Origin: Leifsonia sp040686855
GTDB taxonomy: Bacteria > Actinomycetota > Actinomycetes > Actinomycetales > Microbacteriaceae
Length of the DNA stretch: 64,000 bases
Direction of reading: 5' to 3'
Assembly (NCBI RefSeq): GCF_040686855.1
Contig: NZ_JBFBOG010000001.1
Coordinates: forward strand, 1 to 64,000
Shown: one piece after another, positions 9,576-17,913 of the stretch
Numbering within the stretch: position 1 is the stretch's first letter
Layout of the letters: each line of letters begins with the position of its first letter
Program-made: the position numbers and the translations under genes
The notes under the pieces: generated by a model
What the model was told of the DNA's origin: nothing
Database searches by the model: none
Seen by the model: the letters and a program-made list of their open reading frames with translations, nothing else

Positions 9576-10846
9576 CGCTCGCCGCCCTCCAGGTCGAGGA
9601 AGCCCAGCTGCTTCCGGATGAGCATCATCTGCTCGTAGTTCACGATCATCGTCTTGGTGCCGCGTGTCGGCTTCGGCAGCTTCAGGAACGCCTGGAGCGC
9701 CGGCCGCAGCTCGGGCACGACCTGGTCGACGTCGATCCCCGCGTACGCGAAGCGCGTCGCGAACTGCCACGCCTTCGTGCCGGACACCACGTCCACGTGC
9801 GTGAGCTTGGACAGGTCGATGTCGTAGACCCACGACGGGTCCGGCGTGCCCTCGTCGACCGCGACGAACACCTGCTCGGGCGACTCGGCGAGGTAGTCGA
9901 GGTTGAGCTGCAGGCTCGGCGGGTTCTTCATCATGATGATCTCGACGTCCTCGTCGCCCACCTTCAGGGTCTCACCGCGACCGTAGACGGTCCGCAGCGC
10001 GGCCATGGCGGCCACGACGGCGTTGGGCTGGAAGCGGTCACCGAGAAGGCGGCGCGCCATCGCGGTCGCGCCCGCCGCGTCCACCGCGTAGTGCAGGCCG
10101 CGCGCCGGGAGCCCGATCCGGACATCCACCCCGCCGATGGTGAGCTGGGCGCTCTGCACCTCGAGCTTGCTGACGAAGACCGACGGGATGGGCAGCGTGC
10201 CCGCCGTCGTGCCGGTGAGGTCCTTCACGTTCGCGAGGCCGTTCGGCGACGACTCGATGATGGACGGCGCCACGGCGAACGTCGACACATCTCGTCCCTG
10301 CGCGGTCAGCTCCGCGCCGACCCGCGCCAGGCTGTCGTCGTCGGCGTTCACCACGACGAACTCGGACGAGCCCTCCGCAATGGAGCGCAGCATCCCGATC
10401 ACACGGGTGGGCTCGAAGAAGCGGTTGAGCTGGTCGATCTGCACGTTGAGCAGCAGGGAGCCGCGCGGCTTCAGCACGTGCGCGAGGTCGACGCCGTAGG
10501 CCTCATCCACCTCGATGACGCCGACATCGCCGCGGACGTAGCCGTCGAGCGGCACATCGGCGAGCAGTGCGGAGGCGATGCCCTGCGGCAGGTTTCCCCC
10601 GGACGGGTTCGTGAACACATCCAGTCCGTGCTCGCGCAGGATCGCGGTGAGCATGTTCGTGGTGGTCGACTTGCCGTTCGACCCGGAGACGAACACGACC
10701 CCGAGCGGAAGCCGGCTGACGGCGCGCTCCAGGAACTTCGGCGCGATGGCGAGGGCGACGCGGCCGGGGACCGCGGAGCCGCCTCCCCGCAGGCGGAGGA
10801 GCCAGCGGGCGAGGCGGCCGGCGATGACCGCCAGTCGGTAACGCAA
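9572..10846 (-). CDS. murT: MurT-like Mur ligase without a zinc ribbon
   Basis: A 424-residue Mur-ligase-fold protein with DUF1727 C-terminus. SGSNGKST at residues ~54-61 is the ATP P-loop, and VYDIDLSKL near the end contains the Asp region that contacts GatD in known complexes. S. aureus and pneumococcal MurT have a Cys4 zinc ribbon in the central domain; this protein has no cysteine anywhere. Its KNPPSLQLN differs from the usual KNPxGxN. Start taken as TTG 10,844-10,846, four bases after the sigma factor stop, because the sequence becomes MurT-like there; no Shine-Dalgarno is seen, so translation is probably coupled to rpoD. It overlaps gatD by four bases. It probably still activates a carboxyl group on lipid II with ATP. 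Confidence 0.85.
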   Translation of the reverse strand: MRYRLAVIAGRLARWLLRLRGGGSAVPGRVALAIAPKFLERAVSRLPLGVVFVSGSNGKSTTTNMLTAILREHGLDVFTNPSGGNLPQGIASALLADVPLDGYVRGDVGVIEVDEAYGVDLAHVLKPRGSLLLNVQIDQLNRFFEPTRVIGMLRSIAEGSSEFVVVNADDDSLARVGAELTAQGRDVSTFAVAPSIIESSPNGLANVKDLTGTTAGTLPIPSVFVSKLEVQSAQLTIGGVDVRIGLPARGLHYAVDAAGATAMARRLLGDRFQPNAVVAAMAALRTVYGRGETLKVGDEDVEIIMMKNPPSLQLNLDYLAESPEQVFVAVDEGTPDPSWVYDIDLSKLTHVDVVSGTKAWQFATRFAYAGIDVDQVVPELRPALQAFLKLPKPTRGTKTMIVNYEQMMLIRKQLGFLDLEGGER

Positions 10847-10850
10847 CGGT

Positions 10851-12206
10851 TTACTCGAGGTAGTCGCGCAGCGACTGCGACCGCGACGGGTGGCGCAGCT
10901 TCGCCATCGTCTTCGACTCGATCTGGCGGATGCGCTCACGCGTCACGCCGAAGGTGTCGCCGATCTGGTCGAGCGTCTTCGGCATGCCGTCGCCCAGGCC
11001 GAAGCGCATGCGGATCACGCCCGCCTCGCGCTCGGACAGGGAGTCGAGCAGGCTCTCCAGCTGCTTCTGCAGCATGGTGAAGCCCACTGCGTCGGCGGGC
11101 ACGACCGCCTCTGTGTCCTCGATCAGGTCGCCGAACTCGCTGTCGCCGTCCTCACCCAGCGGGGTGTGGAGCGAGATGGGCTCGCGACCGTACTTCTGCA
11201 CCTCGATGACCTTCTCCGGGGTCATGTCGAGTTCCTTCGACAGCTCCTCGGGGGTGGGCTCGCGGCCCAGGTCCTGCAGCATCTGGCGCTGCACGCGGGC
11301 CAGCTTGTTGATGACCTCGACCATGTGCACCGGGATGCGGATGGTGCGCGCCTGGTCGGCCATGGCGCGGGTGATCGCCTGACGGATCCACCAGGTGGCG
11401 TAGGTGGAGAACTTGAAGCCCTTCGTGTAGTCGAACTTCTCGACGGCACGGATGAGGCCCAGGTTGCCCTCCTGGATGAGGTCGAGGAACTGCATGCCGC
11501 GGCCGGTGTAGCGCTTGGCGAGCGACACCACGAGGCGCAGGTTGGCGCCGAGCAGGTGGCTCTTGGCGCGCTGGCCGTCGCGGGCGACCCACTTCAGCTC
11601 GCGCTCGAGCTCCTTGCTGAGGTTCGGCGTGTTCGCCAGCTTGTCCTCGGCGAACAGACCCGCCTCGATCCGCATGGCGAGCTCGACCTCTTCGGCCGCG
11701 TTCAGCAGCGGGACCTTGCCGATCTGCTTCAGGTAGTCCTTGACCGGGTCGGCGGTGGCGCCGGTGATCGTCGTCGAGTAGACGGGGATGTCGTCCTCTT
11801 CGTCGACGGCGCGCAGAACGAGCGCGTCGGTCGGCAGGGGCACGTCGGCCGCGGCGGCCAGGGCCGCGGGAGCCTTGCTCTCCGTGTCGGCCTCGGCGTC
11901 CTCGTCCGCCTCGGCTTCGGCGTCGTCCGCCTCGGTCTCGTCCGTCGCCTCGGCGTCGTCCGCGACCTCCTCCTCGTCGATCTCGACCTCGGCGTCCTCG
12001 TCGATCTCCTCGTCGTCGTCCGCTGCGGCGGACGCCTTGGACGTCTGCTTCTTCGCAGCCGTCGACTTCGTCTTCGCCGGGGCCTTCGCGGCCGCCTTCT
12101 TGGGCGCGGCCTTCTTCGCCGCGGGCTTCGCGGTCTCATCCGCGACGACGGTCGCGGTCTCTTCGACCTCCGCCTCGCGGGTCTTCGTTGCTGCACGGGT
12201 TGCCAT
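10851..12206 (-). CDS. sigA: principal RNA polymerase sigma factor (HrdB/SigA type)
   Basis: A 451-residue group 1 sigma-70 factor. The N-terminal ~110 residues are Ala/Lys-rich then strongly acidic, typical of actinobacterial housekeeping sigma factors. Region 1.2 starts near DPVKDYLKQIGKVPLL. Region 2.4 is TYATWWIRQAITRAMADQ, reading the -10 box. Region 4.2 ends TFGVTRERIRQIESKTMAKL, reading the -35. Start ATG 12,204-12,206 is preferred over ATG 12,221 because AAAGGTG lies five bases before it and overlaps the upstream ATG. murT follows after four bases. The 226 bases upstream hold no convincing promoter that I can fix. Very likely essential. Confidence 0.95.
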   Translation of the reverse strand: MATRAATKTREAEVEETATVVADETAKPAAKKAAPKKAAAKAPAKTKSTAAKKQTSKASAAADDDEEIDEDAEVEIDEEEVADDAEATDETEADDAEAEADEDAEADTESKAPAALAAAADVPLPTDALVLRAVDEEDDIPVYSTTITGATADPVKDYLKQIGKVPLLNAAEEVELAMRIEAGLFAEDKLANTPNLSKELERELKWVARDGQRAKSHLLGANLRLVVSLAKRYTGRGMQFLDLIQEGNLGLIRAVEKFDYTKGFKFSTYATWWIRQAITRAMADQARTIRIPVHMVEVINKLARVQRQMLQDLGREPTPEELSKELDMTPEKVIEVQKYGREPISLHTPLGEDGDSEFGDLIEDTEAVVPADAVGFTMLQKQLESLLDSLSEREAGVIRMRFGLGDGMPKTLDQIGDTFGVTRERIRQIESKTMAKLRHPSRSQSLRDYLE

Positions 12207-12432
12207 GTGAACACCTTTCATACCAAGCGGAGGAGGGCCGGGATCCTGACGGCCGAGCCTGGCTCAGGGTTGCGTGCGGACACTACTAAGACCCAAGTCA
12301 AGTCCGGGTCGTTGCGCCGGGCATCGTCTAATGCTCCGGCCCCGGGACATGAATGGGTCCAGACATCAATTATTGCACGTTCCGCGTGCGCCCCCGACCA
12401 CGTACGGCCATTCTTCGGCAAATACCGGAGCC

Positions 12433-13764
12433 CTACAGCGCTTCGTGCCCGCCGCGCCTCCTCCACGCTCCTACGAGTGCAACCCAGAGAGGGGCTACTT
12501 CTATTCCCTCTTCCTCGCGGAGTCGGCGGCGTGTGCGGCGGCGCGCGCGCACCAGGAAGACCACGCCGATGCCCACGATGACGTACTGGATGGCGAACGC
12601 CCAGCGGAAGTGGTCCAGCTGGTAGAGCTCGGCGTCCGCGTCGCTGTGCGCCTGGACATCGAGCGCCACACCGATGAGGAACATCATCACGAAACTGGCG
12701 AGGAAGCCGCCGACGTTCACGATCCCGTTCGCCGACCCCAGGCTGTGCAGCGGGTTGAAGGTGCGGGCGAAGTCGAACCCGATCAGCGAGCCCGGGCCGC
12801 CGATCCCGATCGCCGCGATCAGCACGACGATCGTCCAGAACGGCGGCTGCCCCGGCCAGAGCAGCACGAGCGTCCACGCCGCGGCCATGAGGGCGACGAT
12901 GCCGAGGACCAGGTTGCTGCGTCGGAGGGGGTAGCGCGCGGTCAGGATGCCCAGGATGGGGCCGGAGATGAGACCGGCTCCGACGAGCACCGTGAGCAGT
13001 GCGGAGGCGGCCGCAGGCTGGATGCCGATCGCGAACACCAGGAACGGGATGCCCCACATCAGGCTGAACACGGTGCCGGACGACTGGGTCACGAAGTGCG
13101 ACCAGAAGCCGAGTTGCGTACCGGGCCGCGCGAGGCTGATCCGGAGCTGGCGGAGCGAGTCGGACCACGTCGCCGGTCGCGGACCCTCGCTCGCGCCGAC
13201 CGGGCGGTCGGTGACTCCGACGACGATGCCGATCAGCGCGACGACCGAGAGGGAGGCGGCCGAGAGGAAGGCGACCGTCCAGCCCGACAGATGCAGCAGG
13301 AGCGCGAACGGCACGGCGGACAGCACCTGGCCCAGCTGACCGACGTTGCCGATCCACTGGGACAGCTGCGGCACGATGCGGCCGCGGAACCATGAGTTCA
13401 CCAGCCGCATCAGAGAGGTGAAGACGGTGGCGTCCCCGGCTCCGACCAGGATGCGGCCCGCGATCGCGATCGCGATGGTCGGCGCGTACGCGACGGCGAC
13501 CTGACCGACGACCATGAGCGCGGTGCCGGTGAGCATGAGGACGCGCGATCCGATCCGGTCGATCAGCACCCCGACGGGCACCTGCATGCCGGCGTAGACG
13601 ATCAGCTGCACGACGGCCAGCGTCGAGAGGACGGACGCCGAGACGTGGAAGCGCTCGGTCGCCGCCACGCCCGCGACACCGATCGTGGTGCGCTGCATGA
13701 CGGCGATGAGGTAGGCGAAGACGCCGATCCCGTAGACGAACCAGGAGCGACGCGAATTCACCAC
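12433..13764 (-). CDS. major facilitator superfamily transporter
   Basis: A 443-residue membrane protein with about 12 predicted transmembrane helices. DRIGSR between helices 2 and 3 is the MFS A-motif, with a second related loop in the C-terminal half. The C-terminus is short, basic and cytoplasmic. GTG start at 13,762-13,764; only a weak AGGA precedes it. The substrate cannot be inferred. The protein is divergent enough that I would not choose between nitrate/nitrite-type, sugar and drug transporters. It reads toward sigA with its stop about 226 bases upstream of that gene and is probably a separate transcription unit. Confidence 0.85.
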   Translation of the reverse strand: MVNSRRSWFVYGIGVFAYLIAVMQRTTIGVAGVAATERFHVSASVLSTLAVVQLIVYAGMQVPVGVLIDRIGSRVLMLTGTALMVVGQVAVAYAPTIAIAIAGRILVGAGDATVFTSLMRLVNSWFRGRIVPQLSQWIGNVGQLGQVLSAVPFALLLHLSGWTVAFLSAASLSVVALIGIVVGVTDRPVGASEGPRPATWSDSLRQLRISLARPGTQLGFWSHFVTQSSGTVFSLMWGIPFLVFAIGIQPAAASALLTVLVGAGLISGPILGILTARYPLRRSNLVLGIVALMAAAWTLVLLWPGQPPFWTIVVLIAAIGIGGPGSLIGFDFARTFNPLHSLGSANGIVNVGGFLASFVMMFLIGVALDVQAHSDADAELYQLDHFRWAFAIQYVIVGIGVVFLVRARRRTRRRLREEEGIEVAPLWVALVGAWRRRGGHEAL

Positions 13765-13819
13765 ATAATCCTACGCCCGGCTATGCATGTGCTCCGCCGG
13801 GGTGGGACCGGGTGTGCGC

Positions 13820-14749
13820 TCAGCGGTCGCCGCGCCCGTTCTCCTCGTCGCCGTGCCGGCGGAAGGCGAGGAAGTTCTCGAGCTCCGCCGCGATCTCGTC
13901 GGCGGTCGGGAGCTCCCCGTCGCTGTCCGTCAGCGGCGAGCGCAGCTGCGTGTCCTCCATATAGGAGTCATGGCGCTCCTCCAGCGTGCCGACGAGGCGG
14001 CCGAGCTCGGTGTTGCCGGCGACCTGTTCGTCGATGTTGGCGATGAAGTCGCGGTCCTCCTGGCGGAGCCGGTCGGTCGGGAAGATCAGGCCGGTGGCCG
14101 CGCTGATCGAGTCGAGGGCGGCGACCGCCGCGGCCGGGTACTCGGTGTCGGCGAGATAGTGCGGGATGAGCAGGATGAAGCCGGCGATCGGGTACGAGAG
14201 CTGCTGGAGCCGGTACTCGAGGAGGTGCAGCGCGTTGGCGGGGACCTGGGTGTGCGGCTTCCAGATGGACATGGAGTCGATCAGGTCCTGCCGGTTGCCG
14301 CTGACCGTCACGCCGATGGGGCGCGTGTGCGGGACGGGCATCGGGATGGAGTGGACCCAGGTGATGCTCTTCACCTTGAACTGCTCGATGAGGCCGAGCA
14401 CGGCCTCCGTGAAGGCCTCCCAGCGGAAGTCAGGTTCGAAGCCGGAGAGCAGGAGGAACGGCTGGCGGAGCTCGTCGTAGGCGAGGTACAGCTTGAGCGT
14501 GGCCGGCTGATAGTCGGTCAGGTGGTCCTGGTCGAAGTAGATGATCGGGCGGCGCGCGCGGTAGTCGAGCAGGATGTCCGCGTCGAACGTGGCGACCACG
14601 TCGCTGTCGAGCGTGCCGAGGAGATAGGTGCCGAGCTGGCTGACCCCGGACCCCGCGTCCGCGAAGCCGGTGAGGCCCGCGACCAGCGGCAGGCCCTCCG
14701 GCACCTGCAGCGCCGGGTTGAGCTCGAACAGTCGACGGGGGTCTCGCAT
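13820..14749 (-). CDS. PAC2 family protein
   Basis: A 309-residue protein of the PAC2 family, related to eukaryotic proteasome assembly chaperone 2 and common in Actinobacteria. PLVAGLTGFADAG near the N-terminus and SITWVHSIPMPVPHTRP in the middle are characteristic. The bacterial function is not established; a link to the proteasome or to ATP-grasp-type protein handling has been suggested for the family. TAGAGT sits exactly six bases before the ATG, so the message is probably leaderless. It is divergent from pepA, whose own -10 box lies 67 bases away, and the two promoters share the 90-base gap. Confidence 0.82.
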   Translation of the reverse strand: MRDPRRLFELNPALQVPEGLPLVAGLTGFADAGSGVSQLGTYLLGTLDSDVVATFDADILLDYRARRPIIYFDQDHLTDYQPATLKLYLAYDELRQPFLLLSGFEPDFRWEAFTEAVLGLIEQFKVKSITWVHSIPMPVPHTRPIGVTVSGNRQDLIDSMSIWKPHTQVPANALHLLEYRLQQLSYPIAGFILLIPHYLADTEYPAAAVAALDSISAATGLIFPTDRLRQEDRDFIANIDEQVAGNTELGRLVGTLEERHDSYMEDTQLRSPLTDSDGELPTADEIAAELENFLAFRRHGDEENGRGDR

Positions 14750-14839
14750 ATCTCAACTCTAGAGCGGACCCCGCGCCGCGAACCTGTCTGTGACCGCTGC
14801 CGGGAACGCCCACAGCGAACACCGCGTTAGGGTCGACTC

Positions 14840-16357
14840 ATGACCGTTCCCGCGCTGACCGTGACCCTCTCCTCCACTCCCACCGCGTCCGCGGATGTGC
14901 TCGTCGTGGCCGCCCGGAACGGACGCGACGGCGTCGCCGTGCTCTCCGGCGAGCGCCGGGACGAGCTGGCGCAGCAGCTGCGAGAGGTCGGCTTCGCGGG
15001 AGGCAAGGACGAGTTGGTGCGGCTGCCCGGACGCGGCGACGGCGCCTCGCTCGCCGTGATCGGCCTGCCGGAGGACGGCGTGGACGCCCTGCGGTACGCC
15101 GCGGGCAGCGCCATCCGCCAGCTCGCGGGCACGAGCGCGGTCGCGCTCGACCTGCCGGCCGTGGACGAGGCGCAGCTCGGCGCGGTCGCCGAGGGGGCTG
15201 CCCTGGGCGCGTACGCCTTCACGGACTACCGCGAGAAGAGCCGCGCGGCGACGAAGGACCCGGTCGCGTCGATCGAGGTGCTCGGCGGAGACCTCGCCTC
15301 GGACGGCTCGGCAGACGGCTCGGCGGTCGACGCCGACGCGCTGGCCGCGCGCGCCACCGCCGTCGCCGAGGCCGCATCCCTGGTCAAGGACCTGGTCAAC
15401 ACTCCCCCTCTCGACCTGTACCCGGAGACGTTCGCCGAGCGCGCGACCGAGGCCGTCGCCGGCCTGCCGGTCAGCGTGAAGGTCTGGGACGAGCAGGAGC
15501 TCGCCGCCGACGGCTTCGGCGGCATCCTGGGCGTCGGGCAGGGTTCCACCCGTCCGCCGCGCCTGGTGAAGGTCACCTACGCCCCCGAGGGTGCCTCCCG
15601 TCACCTGGCGCTGGTCGGAAAGGGCATCACCTTCGACTCCGGCGGTCTCTCGCTCAAGCCCGCCACCGGCATGGTCGGCATGAAGTACGACATGACCGGC
15701 GCGGCGACCGTGCTGGCCGTGGCCCTCGCTGCCGCACGCCTGGCGCTGCCGGTGAAGGTCACCGCCTGGCTCTGCCTCGCCGAGAACATGCCGTCCGGCT
15801 CCGCCATCCGCCCCAACGACGTGCTTCGCATCCGCGGCGGCCGAACCGTCGAGGTGCTGAACACCGACGCCGAGGGCCGCCTTGTGCTCGCCGACGGCCT
15901 CGTGGCCGCGAGCGAGGAGCAGCCGGACGCGATCGTCGACGTCGCCACCCTCACCGGCGCCGCGATGGTCGCGCTCGGCACCCGCTACGCCGCCGTCATG
16001 GGCTCCGACGACCTCGTGGACGATGTGCTCACGGCGGGCAAGGAGAGCGGCGAACTGCTCTGGCCGATGCCGCTGCCCGGCGAGCTCCGCGCCACGATCA
16101 ACTCGGACGTCGCCGACATCGCGAACGCCAACCCGGGCAACACCGCGGGCGGCGCCCTGCTGGCCGGGGTCTTCCTGCAGGAGTTCATCGGACGCACCGG
16201 GGACGCCGACGACGCCCCCCGCATCCCCTGGGCGCACCTGGACATCGCGGGCCCCGCGAAGAGCCCGGCCGCACCGTACGGCTTCACCGGCAAGGGACCG
16301 TCCGCCGTCAGCGTACGGGCGCTCATCCGTCTGGCCGAGAGCATTTCCGGGAAGTAG
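14840..16357 (+). CDS. pepA: leucyl aminopeptidase (M17)
   Basis: A 505-residue cytosolic M17 metallo-aminopeptidase that removes N-terminal residues from peptides. The C-terminal catalytic domain has KGITFDSGGLSLKP (metal-binding Lys/Asp), MKYDMTGAATV and the signature NTDAEGRLVLADGL with zinc ligands. The N-terminal ~170 residues form the Macro-like domain. TAGGGT at 14,828 ends six bases before the ATG, suggesting leaderless translation. A hairpin directly follows the stop, so the gene is probably monocistronic. Confidence 0.95.
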   Translation: MTVPALTVTLSSTPTASADVLVVAARNGRDGVAVLSGERRDELAQQLREVGFAGGKDELVRLPGRGDGASLAVIGLPEDGVDALRYAAGSAIRQLAGTSAVALDLPAVDEAQLGAVAEGAALGAYAFTDYREKSRAATKDPVASIEVLGGDLASDGSADGSAVDADALAARATAVAEAASLVKDLVNTPPLDLYPETFAERATEAVAGLPVSVKVWDEQELAADGFGGILGVGQGSTRPPRLVKVTYAPEGASRHLALVGKGITFDSGGLSLKPATGMVGMKYDMTGAATVLAVALAAARLALPVKVTAWLCLAENMPSGSAIRPNDVLRIRGGRTVEVLNTDAEGRLVLADGLVAASEEQPDAIVDVATLTGAAMVALGTRYAAVMGSDDLVDDVLTAGKESGELLWPMPLPGELRATINSDVADIANANPGNTAGGALLAGVFLQEFIGRTGDADDAPRIPWAHLDIAGPAKSPAAPYGFTGKGPSAVSVRALIRLAESISGK

Positions 16358-16366
16358 TAGGGTCGT

Positions 16367-16388
16367 ATGGGCGGGAAAACCCGCCTAT
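16367..16388 (+). terminator. hairpin after pepA
   Basis: A 9-bp stem, ATGGGCGGG against CCCGCCTAT with one G-U pair and an AAAA loop, lies just after the pepA stop. There is no long T run, as is common for actinobacterial terminators. Confidence 0.6.
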
Positions 16389-16461
16389 CAACACGCCTCC
16401 CGGAGCCATCCCCTCTGGGCGGCTTCGTGTCACATGATCTGATGCGCGAGGGAGTAGCTGG

Positions 16462-17835
16462 GTGTCTGAGCAGAACTTTGACATTGTGGTGCTCGGCGGT
16501 GGGAGTGGAGGCTACGCAGCAGCGCTGCGTGCGGCCGAGCTCGGTTTCACCGTCGGCATGATCGAGAAGGACAAGGTCGGAGGCACCTGCCTGCACCGCG
16601 GCTGCGTCCCGACGAAGGCGCTGCTCCACGCGGCCGAGATCGCGGACTACTCGCGTGAGTCGTCGAAGTACGGCATCGTCACCGAGCTGCAGGGTGTCGA
16701 CATCAACGGCGTGACCCAGTACCGCCAGGGCATCGTGGCGAAGAAGTACAAGGGCCTGCAGGGCCTCGTGAAGGCCCGCGGCATCACCGTCATCGAGGGC
16801 GAGGGCCGTCTCACCTCCCCGACGACCGTGCAGGTCGGCGACGACACCATCGTCGGCAAGAACATCATCCTGGCCACCGGCTCCTACTCGCGCTCGCTTC
16901 CGGGCCTCGAGATCGGCGGCCGCGTGATCACCAGCGAGCAGGCCCTCGAGCTGGACTTCGTGCCGAAGAAGGTCGCGGTCCTCGGCGGCGGCGTCATCGG
17001 CGTCGAGTTCGCGAGCGTCTGGAAGTCGTTCGGCTCGGACGTCACGATCATCGAGGCGCTCCCCCACCTGGTCCCGAACGAGGACGAGTCGATCAGCAAG
17101 TCGCTCGAGCGCGCGTTCCGCCGCCGCGGCATCGACTACAGCCTGGGCGTGCGGTTCCAGGGCGTCACCCAGAACGAGAACGGCGTGGTCGTCACGCTCG
17201 AGAACGGCAACACCATCGAAGCCGACCTCCTTCTCGTCGCCGTCGGCCGCGGCCCGCTCACGCAGGGCCTCGGCTTCGACGAGGTCGGCGTCACCCTGGA
17301 CCGCGGCTTCGTCATCACCGACGAGCGCCTGCACACCAACATCCCCGGCGTCTACGCCGTCGGCGACATCGTCCCCGGCCTCCAGCTCGCGCACCGCGGT
17401 TTCCAGCAGGGCATCTTCGTCGCGGAGGAGATCGCGGGCCTCAACCCGATCGTCGTCCCCGACGTCAACATCCCCAAGGTGACCTACTGCGACCCCGAGG
17501 TCGCCTCGATCGGCCTCACCGAGGCCAAGGCGGCCGAGAAGTACGGCGCCGACGCGGTGAGCAGCTACGACTACAGCCTCGCGGGCAACGCGCGAAGCGA
17601 GATCATCGGCACCAACGGCAGCGTGAAGGTCGTCCGCCTGAACGACGGCCCCGTGCTCGGCGTGCACATGATCGGAGCCCGCGTCGGCGAGCTCATCGGC
17701 GAGGCGCAGCTGGCCGTGAACTGGGAGGCGTACCCCGAGGACATCGCGCCGCTCATCCACGCGCACCCGACGCAGAACGAGTCGCTGGGCGAGGCCTTCC
17801 TGTACCTCGCAGGCAAGCCGCTGCACACCCTCTAG
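16462..17835 (+). CDS. lpd: dihydrolipoyl dehydrogenase (E3)
   Basis: A 457-residue FAD- and NAD-dependent flavoenzyme that reoxidises dihydrolipoyl groups of 2-oxoacid dehydrogenases. Landmarks in order: VLGGGSGGYAAALRA (FAD), GGTCLHRGCVPTK (redox-active disulfide), VLGGGVIGVEFASVW (NAD), VGRGP, YAVGDI and the C-terminal HAHPTQNESLGEAF that gives the catalytic His-Glu pair to the other subunit. GTG start at 16,462 with a purine-rich GAGGGAGTAG upstream. It is followed by a terminator-like hairpin and then sucB, its substrate partner, with lipB and lipA close by. Confidence 0.96.
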   Translation: MSEQNFDIVVLGGGSGGYAAALRAAELGFTVGMIEKDKVGGTCLHRGCVPTKALLHAAEIADYSRESSKYGIVTELQGVDINGVTQYRQGIVAKKYKGLQGLVKARGITVIEGEGRLTSPTTVQVGDDTIVGKNIILATGSYSRSLPGLEIGGRVITSEQALELDFVPKKVAVLGGGVIGVEFASVWKSFGSDVTIIEALPHLVPNEDESISKSLERAFRRRGIDYSLGVRFQGVTQNENGVVVTLENGNTIEADLLLVAVGRGPLTQGLGFDEVGVTLDRGFVITDERLHTNIPGVYAVGDIVPGLQLAHRGFQQGIFVAEEIAGLNPIVVPDVNIPKVTYCDPEVASIGLTEAKAAEKYGADAVSSYDYSLAGNARSEIIGTNGSVKVVRLNDGPVLGVHMIGARVGELIGEAQLAVNWEAYPEDIAPLIHAHPTQNESLGEAFLYLAGKPLHTL

Positions 17836-17841
17836 GACGAT

Positions 17842-17872
17842 CAGCCGGGTCCGCCGCGGGCGGACCCGGCTG
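17842..17872 (+). terminator. strong hairpin between lpd and sucB
   Basis: A perfect 14-bp stem (CAGCCGGGTCCGCC and its complement) with a 3-base loop lies between the lpd stop and the sucB ribosome-binding site. It may end or attenuate lpd transcription so that sucB is made separately or at a lower level. Confidence 0.75.
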
Positions 17873-17913
17873 CAATAAGCTACTGAACGATCAGGTTTGA
17901 AGGAGAAAAGCTC

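Noticed and set aside
10890..12581. Long + strand open frame opposite sigA
   Set aside because: Antisense of an unmistakable housekeeping sigma factor.
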